A stretch of DNA of 64,000 bases from Viscum album (taxonomy: Eukaryota; Streptophyta; Magnoliopsida; Santalales; Viscaceae): the NCBI GenBank assembly GCA_963277665.1, contig OY728143.1:1118416110-1118480109 (forward strand), read 5' to 3'. Position numbers and translations under genes: made by a program. A model generated the notes under the pieces. It was not told the origin of the DNA. It saw only the letters and a list, made by a program, of their open reading frames with translations, and did not search any database. Shown here piece after piece: positions 24,073 through 34,413 of this stretch. Within the stretch, counting starts at the first letter, position 1; every line of letters starts with the position of its first letter.

Positions 24073-26639
24073 TAAACATATATGATTGATATGTATTTCT
24101 TTGAAATTCAATAAATGAAATTTCCAAAAAAAATTAGAATGTTCATAGAATTAATTATGAAGTTACATTCCCATAAAAGGGATATGATATCAACTTTCAT
24201 TAAATTTAGAAAATAAAAATCATTTCTAGTTTTATCCACTAATGTCATATCAATTGTGAAGTACCCAATATATCCTACTTCACTATAAACATATAGAACC
24301 ATGATTGGTGGAAATACATAATGGTAGATAATTCATGATATACATTAATAATAATCTCATATATAATTATAGACACACATTTTTATGTTATAAATATAGA
24401 ACAATTCATACAAAATGTGTAATTCCAATGAATATGTCTACTCTCATAACATTCTATTTAGGAGATTACCAATTAATTAACATAATAAAAAAATTTATAA
24501 ATGTATTATGAGATTCCCACCCCATATATTTTGTATCATATGTGTCATTACATATGATTCCATCCTTAAATATACCATTTATTTTAAAATAATCCAAAAA
24601 ACATCATGAATTTTATCACTTAAGGGAACTATTATATCATTTCAATGAGACAAGAATGCTAAAAAAATTATTACATGCAATCCCATGCAGTTATAAAATC
24701 ATGATATGTTATGATAATTATTAATATCCAAAACCATGAATATTTAAGTAGTCAATTGAACAAATTATTTGGTTTTTTGGAACTAACTAAAAAACCATTC
24801 TTTTTCATGAATCCAAGTATACATGTCAAGAAAATCATTTATAATAAAATTCCCTTTAAATACATAATTTTATATTCCATTTTGAAACCAAGGACTCTTT
24901 TAATCATTAATCAAACACCTTATAGGTACACATTTGGTTTTACAAAAAACCAGAAGTGAAATAAATTGAATAAAATCATAATATCAAATATATAACCATG
25001 AAATCAAAGGAAAAAATATAAATCTTCCACTAATAAAATAATCTTATAATAATGTGGTAGAAAGAAGCATAAAAAATTAATGTACGCTGTCAAAACCAGG
25101 GGAAAGAATTATTATGTAAAGAAACCTATCTCAATGTAAATGAAACTTCATTTCCTTATTTATAATCTACTAGTGTTTAGTGACTAGGATCCTCACAAGC
25201 CCCAATCATCCTGAAATTATCCTTTGATCCCATCCTTATTCATGGGATTCCCCACCAAGTCCAGCTAGTGGAATAAAAGTAGTGAACCCTAGAAGAAGTA
25301 TAATCTAGATGAATAGAGGTGCTAATAATGAAGAGAAATAAAGATTTACCTTATGGGATGTCACTTGAATCATTAGAAGATAACCCAAAAAAATATAAGG
25401 AGAAGAAACTGATAGCTATAAGTTGTGTCTGGATGGTTCGAATGAGAATCTAGGATTAGGAAGGGGTTATAATTTGAAAGTAGTAGAGGGGTTATTCAAA
25501 AATTAAAATGTTTCACAAGTGGAACCATTTGGACACACATTTTGGGAAACCATGCTCTTAAATTATTAATTTTACTATAAAGGGAATCCATAGGTATGGG
25601 TATCGACATGTTTTTCCCTAAAAATGTGGAAAATTTATTCCCAACCACAGAATAAAAATAATATTTTATTGTATATTTACACAATTACTTCTAGGATAAC
25701 TACTAACTACTTAGTAATAGTGTCATCGATCAGGAAGTATAACTAATGTATGAAGATAACAATAAAATTTATTCCACTTGATTTAGATAAAATTTTATCA
25801 AAATTATATGTATAGCTAGAGAACACACTTTCCCAAATCATGGATTGGGTGAATGATTGAAAAAAATTATCTTCTAACCATGTACCCAATCATGCTTCTC
25901 TATTTTATATTCTTTTTCAACCTTGAAATTCGAAAAAAGTCAAAAATAAATTCACATGACTCTGGAACCAGTTATATCTTCGTTAGTGGAGCTCAGTTCT
26001 CATATCGATGGTGGGTGCCAATCTTTTTTCATTATAGATCAAGGGGTGGAACCAAATTTTTGGTCGAGATTTTCCAACCGGTGGTGATGGCTTCAGTGTT
26101 GAGGGGAAAGGGTGACAATGGAGATGTTGTGAAGGTAGAGACATTCTTCGTTGTTGTGTGATCAAACTTCATTGGATGTGATATAGTTTTATGGTTTCAC
26201 TCATTTGGGATCATCACAATAGAGTATGTGACATCATGCATCTCGGTATTTGGATTCGTGGCAAGTGTGATAGTCATAAGATGGAGTAGCTTGGTCTTCA
26301 ATTTGTTGTATAGATGTAATACAATTATCTCCTAGGCCTTTGGACTATGATGTGACATTTCTCTTGGTTATTCATGTCATTGGGTATTTTCATCCTATGT
26401 TCCATGAGTTTGGTAATGGGTTTTATTACACTGGTATCCCGAGACACTGATCATTTAGACTATGTTCCTATGGGACATTAGGCCTATAATGAGTTCTCCC
26501 TTAACCCAATTCAAAAGGGGTGTTCACTTTTATTTTTTTTAATAAAGGGGATTTCCCAAAACTTTTCCATATACAATACAAATATGCACCAAACATTCTC
26601 AAAGAATGTGAATAATGATCTATGATACTATATTATAAT
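24073..26639. other. AT-rich stretch, probably the 5' part of the copia relic or other decayed repeats
   Basis: I recognise no domain on either strand. It separates the LTR of the minus-strand chromovirus-type element from the copia RT relic. A weak primer-site-like CTGGTATCCCGAG follows TTACA at 26430, which might be a decayed LTR end, but I found no matching LTR start. Confidence 0.3.
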
Positions 26640-26859
26640 AGATAGAACTAATTTCATCCAATGAACAAACAAGGGATGAATCATGGGAGAAATTCACGAT
26701 TGAAGAGTTTTATAAAATAAAAAAGAATAAAATATGATATCTTGTGGATAGAATGCGAAATCACAATTTGATTAGTATAAAAGGGTACATTAAAAAGATT
26801 TATGATAATCATGGTAGTATGTTTTAGTACAATTTAGAACTGGTTTTTGAAGGGTATAA
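26640..26859 (+). pseudogene. Ty1/copia reverse transcriptase relic, 5' half
   Basis: The plus frame reads ISSNEQTRDESWEKF, then EEFYKIKKNK, then YLVDRMRNHNLISIKGYI and DNHGS. This matches the start of copia RT (x-W-x-x-A-M-x-E-E-L-x-x-I-x-x-N-x-T-W-x-L-V-x-x-P-x-x-x-x-x-I-x-x-K-W-V-x-K-x-K, then D-G-x-x-x-R). It breaks off at 26859, just where the consensus K-A-R-L-V-A-K-G ends. The rest of the domain resumes at 46733 in the same sense. Internal stops show it was already decaying or has decayed since. Confidence 0.8.
26855..26859. repeat. Left target-site duplication (TATAA)
   Basis: The five bases before the first LTR are TATAA. The five bases after the third LTR (46733-46737) are TATAT. 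One mismatch in five fits an old duplication. Removing one copy with the insertion restores the copia reading frame across the junction, which independently supports it. Confidence 0.65.
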
Positions 26860-26943
26860 TGTAACACCCCGAGATTTTATGCAAAGTATTCTTTTTAATT
26901 TATTTGATGTATTGTGTTTTATGATACCCCAAGATTATCTTGC

Positions 26944-27213
26944 ATTATACGCAACACCGTATTAGCTTGCAGTATATACAAGACTAATCATGGATCGTGT
27001 TACACACAATTTCAAATTTGTTTGATAGTAGTTATTCTATGGAACATTGAGTATATATGTATATATATATATATATATATTCAATGTATTAATGAAATAT
27101 TGTTGGATTTTGTTATACGCAACAACAAAGGAGTCATGCACTACATGCAACCCTGACTTGTCTTGCATTACACGCAATCATGACCTTCCTCAACAGCGTG
27201 TGTTGTACGCAAT
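26944..27213 (+). promoter_or_regulatory. Cluster of TTACRCGCAAC-like motifs, LTR 1
   Basis: About seven copies of a motif near TTAYRYGCAAY (for example TTATACGCAAC, CTACATGCAAC, TTACACGCAAT, TTGTACGCAAT) lie within about 270 bases at the start of U3. The same cluster is at 34495-34752 and 42027-42285. Repetition and position suggest a transcription-factor array. The factor is unknown. Confidence 0.4.
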
Positions 27214-29251
27214 ATCGGGTTTTACTAACCAATGATATATTATTATAATATTATTATGAACTAGCCATTATGAATAATATTAACTAAATTTTAAATTTTA
27301 TAACATTATTATTCATCTTACACATTTTCTAGAACATGGTATAACAACAAAATAAATTTTTCGTGTAAAATAAGTATTTTTCAAAAAAAATGCAGTTTTT
27401 CCGCCTTTTGATGGCGCACCCACATTAAATCTAGTTTTTGACATGTTTATAAGTTCAATTTGACAAAATAAAATTCTTCTTTGGAATCAGGATATAAAAA
27501 TTAACTTTGGATAAATTTTTCATATTATTATGATAACTTTCATATTTTAATGAATAGTAAAAACACGCTATATTTTAATTAAAAACAACTTTTTCCATCA
27601 TAATAATTTATGTGGTTAAATAATAATATTTAATGGCTTTAAATTATACATATAATATATTTTTACCATTTAATATAATGTATGTCATTATCATTGATTT
27701 TACATTGAATTCGTAGGTTAAATCAATTCAATCTTTCACAATGTTTTAAACAAAAACCCATTTTCTTTCAACAACGGGATACATTTTAATTTAATTTCAG
27801 AAACTTATGTGTATTGAATTTGGAAAAATGGATTAATTATTTGGAATTAGTGGGTCCAAATTATATTAATAGACTACTTTTTATTTTTGGGCATTATGAA
27901 TAGTAACTACGGTAAATTTTATTTACCTTAGTAAAAGGTAAATCAGGTAATTAAGGGTAAATTTAATATTATAAAATTACCCTAAAATTTTTCTTAATAT
28001 AATTGGATGATTATATTTCGTCCTAAGTCATATTTGGGTCTAAATGTAATCCATTAGAACCCACATGGAGGTGATTAAGACCATTAGGTTATTTTATTTA
28101 AAAGAATGTGAAATATGTCTCACTCAAACTTTAATAATTAAAGTATTTCTAATATAAGGTTATATAGAATATATATTCGGTTATAAATACTCATTTTAAA
28201 TCTAAAATGTTTTTATTTATCATGGTAATTTATTTGTAATTTTTAAGAGTTATTTAATTACCATATTCGCTTATACATTAATGATGCCGGAATTATTTAT
28301 TTAGTAAAAAAATCAACAATATTGTTTTTATTGAAATAGTAATACATATTAAAGGGCTCAAAAACCTGACCAAAACTTAATGTGAGTGTATATTTATACC
28401 ATAACCATCCAATTACCTAATATATGACCGTTTGTAGTCTTATAAAAGTGATTATGACAGTTATAGTATATTATTTTATATGATGTCAAAGTTTTCACCT
28501 TCACAATTTAATAAATATAACATTTTCAAATTTGGGTCTTTTAGAAGATAAATCCGACTAAATGTATTATTATGAAAGATATAAGATTTATCTTTATCAA
28601 AATATTTTAATTTTAATTTTTATACATCAAATAAGTATATTTAATTATTATACAAAAATGTTGTAGTAATTATTTTATTAAGAGAAATATCAAAAAAATT
28701 GTTTTACAAATAGTAAAATAAATATTATATGAACTATTTAATGTTCTACACTAATTTTCTAGACTACTATGACATTTTATGAACCTATTAAATATTTTAG
28801 TTCGAATATATCCTCTGTGTGTATTTCATTTAAATTCAAATAAATGAATAGTGTCAAAATTAACACTATTGTTATTTTATAAAAATAACATATTATTAAA
28901 TTGTTTAAAAATTACAAAAATATTTAAAAATTATAAATTGAAATTTATAGTCTAAAATGTCATAAATTATCTAATTATGTATAATTCACAGCACATATGT
29001 AATTATTTATAACAATTTAACATTTAAAATCTTATTACCACAAATAAAATTTAATAGATTAAATAAGGATAAATCAAGTTGATAATGTTTAAAATAAATT
29101 CCCTACAAGTATAAATTTTATTAGTTGATGCGATTAAAACCCTATATCATCTAATCTTATAATATGAGTCATTTGTGGTGGTTTTTATGTGGGGTTAGAT
29201 TTATTATAAATTGATATTTTTAAGATTTCCAAAGGTGCCCCACTCCTCCCT

Positions 29252-29260
29252 TATAAAAAG
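29252..29260 (+). promoter_or_regulatory. TATA box, LTR 1
   Basis: TATAAAAAG preceded by CACTCCTCCC and followed by pyrimidine-rich sequence where transcription would start about 30 bases on. The same box is in LTR 2 (36792) and LTR 3 (44326). Confidence 0.75.
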
Positions 29261-29595
29261 GGAACCACTTACCTCTTCTCTTAACACCCTTTTGAGCCTC
29301 TAATCTCGGTCAAACCCAGACCATTTCTCTTATACACTTCCCTATCAACATTCTGGAGGTTTTGGGATTCTCATAAGACCAACTCGACTTCCTTAAGAGA
29401 AGGGTTAAAGGAGGTGCGTCGAACAAGAGGTAATCTCTTCTTCCGATTCTCTCAAGTTTCTTCCTTCTTCTACTTCTTATTATTTAGTTGTCACATTATA
29501 AATTAATAACATAATTATTACTTATATACTTATATGTTATTATAAATATTAAACAACCTTATTTCACCTTCTATCCATCCTACGGAAAACGAAAT

Positions 29596-30023
29596 CACCA
29601 CGCGTGCGTATGTACGGAATACCGTCTCTACGTCGTGGTGTAATCTGTTTTCGACCACCACCTTACAGGGATGGGTATAAGGGTGTAAAGAAATAACTAG
29701 ATATAATTATTGTAAAGTGATATTGATTCTGAAATATTATAAATACGCTTCAATACAATTCCACGATCATGGGAATTATATCATTGCTCGTGCGTACGTA
29801 CGAACTACCGTCTCCACGACACGATGAGATTCATTCTCCATGTTAACCATTCATGAATGATTATAAGGTATATATAATAAATAATAATGAAATATATGAC
29901 ATAATAATGATACTGGATTTATGTATATATATATATGTATTTCATTTACTTAATTCCATTCAATTCAATAAGGAAACGAAAACAGCGTTTATGCGTACGT
30001 ACGACCTACCATCTCCATGAACG
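29596..30023 (+). other. Three core-sharing hairpins, LTR 1
   Basis: Hairpins at 29596-29640, 29782-29826 and 29986-30023. Outer stems differ: CACCACG/CGTGGTG, CATTGCTCGTG/CACGACACGATG and CGTTTATG/CATGAACG (with a T.G wobble). Between the arms all share a near-constant core: CGTACGTACG, a short variable NNTA, then CCGTCTCC or CCATCTCC. In the best copies ACGG and CCGT pair to give an inner hairpin. They lie in the transcribed part of the LTR, inside the putative first intron. Confidence 0.65.
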
Positions 30024-30326
30024 GTGTATTTAATTCCATTTATTGATCTATCATATATATATATATATATTTATATGGTAAATATATTTATATATAAATC
30101 ATGTTTTACATTCTGTAATTATGTAAATCAGTATATAAGTAATAATATCAAGAACAACAATTTGAAATATGTACGATAAATGTAATGCTTTTACCCAAAA
30201 TGCTGATTTAACATGGAATTTACAAAAAAATGGGTAATATAAAGACATAAGTGAACCATATATGATATCGTAACAATGAATATGATTCTATAATAAGTCA
30301 ATTAATTTATTTAAATCATTATACAG

Positions 30327-30362
30327 GAGGTTTGGATGCATACGAAGCATATCAGACCTAAG
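30327..30362 (+). other. Putative 36-nt exon, LTR 1
   Basis: A 36-base segment preceded by TCATTATACAG and followed by GTAAGGG, good plant splice acceptor and donor signals. Length and borders are the same in all four LTRs of the family (also 37863-37898, 45404-45439 and minus 62409-62374). Its ends pair into a stem (GGTTTG with CAGACC here, GGTTCG with CGGACC in LTR 2). Splicing itself is inferred. Confidence 0.5.
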
Positions 30363-31449
30363 GTAAGGGATAATTTTGCAAATCTCATTTTTATCTGAGA
30401 TTGCTTATACGTAAGTATTTACTGGGGTTATTGTTATCATCCATGTCCATGTTTTCTAAAAGTGTTTTTATGTAAGTTTAATTTCCTTTTTACCCATTTT
30501 GACTTTTACTACATGGTATGTAAGGAATCTTTCTTTTGTTTACGTTACGAGATACTTTTTGACTCTTCCAACAAAAGTACGAGGAAAATGTTTTTTTTAA
30601 CTTATACGGCATGAAAATATTTTTACGGTTTTATAAAGCCTTATTTTCATGAAGATTCCCCCAAAATATTTCATGAGTATTTCCAACAAAATCTCTTTCT
30701 TTTTAAATTGCATGACGTTTTGTGAAAAGAAATTTATTTTGAAGAAGAAAGGATATTTTCCTCAAGAATTCATTTCAAGTGTTTTATCAAAACCAATTTT
30801 CCATATAAGATGACATTATTTCATATGTGTATGTTTCAAGTATAATGTCTGTATTATTTACATGGGTTCACTTTTATTATTATGAAATTATATCTATTAA
30901 TTTTATATGGATTATGTGATTATGGGATGATGTTTATGAAACCCATTTTATTCGTTGGGTTATTATGAATGATATATGTTTACTTTGTGGCACAAGTAAG
31001 AATGATTTCATTATGAGATGGGTGGGACCTATATCTCCCTCCAATTAATTGGGTAAATATTTATATCTCATGATACAGACATGGCTGGAATGGCAACTTA
31101 ATCTGGTTTAGTGTTACAGGACTGAAACGAGGAGTGAACTCGATTCAGAAAGGGACTTTGTCAACTAAGATGGTCTTGGCAGCAATGCCATGGATACCAT
31201 GGAAATAATAACATGTTCTGAATGGTTTCCACAAATACATATTTTATTCCCATTATATTTTATCATGATAGATGTTCCATTATGATATATTCCTTACATA
31301 CTTCCACGATTTATATCTTTTCTCAAGATTTTGATGTTTAAATTTCATGTTCATGTTTTTGCTTTAAAATTTTTATGGATTATTTTATGTTGACTATGCT
31401 TGCCCTTACTGAGCATTTGAGCTCACCCTTTTTGTGTTTTCTTTTCCCC

Positions 31450-31451
31450 AG
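31450..31451 (+). other. Putative 3' splice site near the LTR 1 end
   Basis: GTGTTTTCTTTTCCCCAG is a long pyrimidine tract ending in AG, about 200 bases before the LTR end and 465 before gag. It recurs at 38985 and 46528. Upstream is the hairpin-forming ACTGAGCATTTGAGCTCA. Confidence 0.5.
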
Positions 31452-31657
31452 GATATAAGGAAAGGTTTTAGGTAAGAAAAAAAGGAAGATCTTTATGGGC
31501 GATGTTAATGATCTTTCACCAAGATTAGAATATTATGTTCCAAGTTTCCAATGTAACTAAACTATTACAGTCCTTTGGTGTCTTTTTTTGTTATGTATTA
31601 TGTATTCCACAAAAGTAATGTAATTTCCATGTACGTCATGCGTTGGGCCTCTACAGT

Positions 31658-31670
31658 TGGTATCAGAGGA
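31658..31670 (+). promoter_or_regulatory. Primer-binding site, unit 1
   Basis: TGGTATCAGAGGA, two bases after the LTR. It matches the 3' end of plant initiator methionine tRNA over TGGTATCAGAG, the usual primer of Ty3/gypsy chromoviruses. Confidence 0.85.
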
Positions 31671-31915
31671 AAGGTTTAGTTAACCTTTGGAAACTAGGAT
31701 GCGAAAACTTTAGTGAGATCCCTAGAGATATTTCTAAGGTATGTCTAGGGATGTCCCTAAGGTTAAGTATAAGTATAGGTTATAGTCTAAGGATTATGGT
31801 AATGGTCATAGAATTAAACCTAATATGTTATATAGTGAAGGTACTCCCCCTTTATTATGTTGTTTTCCCTAGCATGGTTTTTGCCTCTCACACTATTCTT
31901 TTTGGGTTTTAGACG

Positions 31916-33028
31916 ATGGATGGAACCCGAAGGAACCGTGTTGATCAATGTAATGGATGATGTAATGATTGTCCTCCTGAACATACCAATGCTATGGGAG
32001 ATGGAGTGAAAAATCTTATTGCTATACTTACAAAATATATGAATCATTCTGGACTTCCAAATGAGCAGATGAGGGAATAATATTCTATTGAGTCCTTCAT
32101 GAGTCAACGTCCACCTTCTTTCAATGGGTCTTCTGATTCACTTGTTGCTGAACAATGGATTAGTACCATTGAAAAAATATTTTCCATACTTCTCTGTTCG
32201 GAACATGATAATGTCATTCTAGTTGTTTACCATTTAGAAGGTGAAGCAGAGCAGTGGTGGACTCTAATTAAGAATACAAGGCCCCAAGATGAAATTGAAT
32301 CCATTGAATGGGACGAGTTCAAGAACACTTTTTTAGTACGTACTTCCCTAGTATTTTTTTTAACAAAGATGGAAAAGGAGTTCCTTGAGATTAATCAGAA
32401 GGATGATGAATCTGTTGGTATATACGAATCGAATTTTACAAGACTTTAAAGGTATGCATATGGTTTTATCATCCAACCTGAAAGTAAAGTTGATCGATTA
32501 TTCAGTGGCTTAAAACCAAGTCTTCGAATGGAATTAGCTATTAAAGACCTCAGTAGCTATGAAGAAATTGTGCGTTGTGCTATCAAGGTAGAAATGGAAG
32601 TGGGTGTTAAATATCCATGTCATATTTTTGATAAGAAACGATAGATGGAGTTCAAGGAGAAATCTCAGAATAATGGTGAAAAGAAGATGAATGTTTCTTT
32701 ATGCTCAAAGTGTGGAAATAAGCATGGTGGATATTGTCTTAAAGGGACTAGAAAATGTTTTAAGTGTTTAAAAGAAGGTAATCAAGCAGATGAGTGTCGA
32801 AGTAATGGAAAAAAGGCTTCTAATGATGTTAATAAAGAAAATACTACAGAGAACTCACCACCAACACTTCAATGCTTCATGTGCAAGGAATTGCGGCATT
32901 ATTCTAATAAATTCCCTAATCCACGGGTTAATGATGATCAATGTGAGCAACCTCTTAAGGGAAAGGATATAGGGAAGTCTCATGCGATCACTATTTTTGA
33001 TGTTGAGTATGAAAACGATGTTGTGTAA
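31916..33028 (+). pseudogene. gag of unit 1, broken
   Basis: One reading frame of about 370 codons with in-frame stops at 31958 (TGA where unit 2 has CGA), near 32078, at 32447 and at 32642. The start ATG at 31916 matches 39450 in unit 2. The capsid part has RPPSFNGSSDSLVAEQWIS and EGEAEQWW. Three zinc knuckles follow, and two are damaged: the second reads CFKCLKEGNQADEC (His to Asn) and the third CFMCKELRHYSNKF (last Cys to Phe). A compensating pair of small indels near 32330-32350 changes a short stretch relative to unit 2. It ends with a TAA in the first residues of what would be protease. Gag would form particles, but this copy cannot. Confidence 0.9.
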
Positions 33029-33620
33029 TGATTAAGTGTTTGTGTAAGGGGAATTCTATATAGTATCATGGAATCTCATTTATGGTATTGTGGAATTTTG
33101 GAATATCTATGTATTTGTTTTCAAAAATTATATGGTACTGGTAACCATGAAAAAGTGATTGAATTTTTTTTGGAAAGCAGATGAAATGAGCATAATGAAG
33201 GTATATGGAGAAAATAATATGTATGATAGAAATCATGATCTCATGACTAATAAAAGGACAAAGTGATATCATGGTTTTAGTATATAGAAATTTTGGGATT
33301 TTGGTTTGTGGAAAGACTTAACTTTTGATAGCATTCATGTTTTTACTAAGGTTCAATGGGTATTCATTTGTCAAGAGAATAATTATTAAGGTATTCACAT
33401 GATTGGAATGTGATCAACAAGATATATCGGGGATAAATCATGGTATTCAAATGCTCGGTAAATGATATTTCTAGTAATTTTTTTCTTTATACTATAAGCT
33501 TGTACATAAGTATTTTGGATAATCCTAGAGATTTGAAATGGATTATGTTGGACATAAGTTAGTATTGTTTAAGTCTAGAACTGTTTTTGTTATTATTGAT
33601 GGAATGTCATAATGATGTAA
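33029..33620 (+). other. Non-coding 3' internal region, unit 1
   Basis: No coding potential. It matches 40563-41155 of unit 2 closely along its length. It lies where pol would be in an autonomous element. Confidence 0.6.
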
Positions 33621-33626
33621 TTTTGG

Positions 33627-33749
33627 AAAAAGGACAACCTGCAGGATAGGCGACAACCCGTCGCGTTGGACAAGGCTATGGGAATCGAACCCACAACCGA
33701 TGTGTGATATGACTTTATTGCCAACCACTGGCCTACACTATGTCCCTGG
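33627..33749 (-). mobile_element. tRNA-derived SINE-like insert, unit 1
   Basis: On the minus strand it has an A-box-like GTAGGCCAGTGG (33736-33725) and a perfect B box GGTTCGATTCC (33691-33681) inside a GTGGG..CCCAT arm, spaced as in a pol III type 2 promoter. It starts near GGACATAG and ends in a T run (TTTTT, about 33630) that could terminate pol III. D and anticodon arms do not fold well, so it is tRNA-derived rather than a working tRNA. The same insert at the same place in unit 2 (41160-41281) shows it predates the tandem duplication. Confidence 0.6.
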
Positions 33750-34396
33750 TTAGTATAAATTAGTTTTAAATTTTTAAGTGGTATGATATATGAAGTGTAA
33801 GTCCATTTTAGAAACCATATATGATTAATCGACTTATGTATATATAATAAATTTTGCTAACCTTTTGTTTGAGACAGATGGAATGACTCGTCATTCTATC
33901 ACATGATTCGCTAACACTTCACGAATAACAAAGTCAACTTCATTTCTTTAAGAGATGAAGTTTAAATTGTTCAAGGCACGAACAACAGAGAGATTTACCC
34001 AAAATCATGTAAGTATTTCTTTTAATTCATCAACATTAGGGAAATGATCTTCAAAACCAAAAATATTGTCCTAGTGCCCTTATATCTGATGAATCAGATG
34101 GTACCTTAGATCAACACAAATTTTTGGCTTTGTCATTGTTGGCTTTTTCAAATCCATGTTCTCTACCACTCTCCATCAGAACATGATATTTAGATTTCTA
34201 TTCCATATCCATATTTTCACCTATGTTACCCCATGAGGAAACCTAGAGATGAGTTAATTTGGGTAACCGTTATGTTTCATACATCACTTTTTAAAATTAA
34301 GTTTTAATATTCCTTTTTACGATGTGGGTTTCTATTAAAGAAACTTTCAAGTAGTCAACCATTTATAACCCCGACGAATTTTAAGGGAGAAATTAA

Positions 34397-34413
34397 TTTT
34401 AAGGGGGGTAGAA
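34397..34413 (+). promoter_or_regulatory. Polypurine tract, unit 1
   Basis: TTTTAAGGGGGGTAGAA directly before the TGTAAC of the next LTR; it would prime plus-strand DNA synthesis. An identical tract lies at 41931-41947. Confidence 0.85.

Larger units (their letters stand above)
26860..31655 (+). mobile_element. LTR 1 of the tandem element (4.8 kb)
   Basis: Begins TGTAACACCCCGAG and ends CCTCTACA, followed by GT and the primer site. In order it has a cluster of TTACRCGCAAC-like motifs (26944-27213), an AT microsatellite near 27058, a TATA box (29252), a putative splice donor (29430), three core-sharing hairpins (29596-30023), a 36-nt putative exon (30327-30362) and a strong 3' splice site (31450). 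U3 is about 2.4 kb and R-U5 about 2.4 kb. By eye it is roughly nine-tenths identical to LTR 2; I have not computed this. Confidence 0.9.

Noticed and set aside
26430..26445. A primer site after an LTR end (TTACA then CTGGTATCCCGAG)
   Set aside because: The match is imperfect, no LTR start was found, and copia RT follows within about 200 bases.
29596..30023. CRISPR-like or simple tandem repeat interpretation of the three core sites
   Set aside because: Only three sites at about 190-base spacing, in a plant LTR, with differing stems. No repeat-spacer structure exists.
33681..33749. A functional tRNA gene
   Set aside because: A and B boxes are good, but D and anticodon arms do not fold and the acceptor ends mismatch. 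A tRNA-derived SINE fits better.
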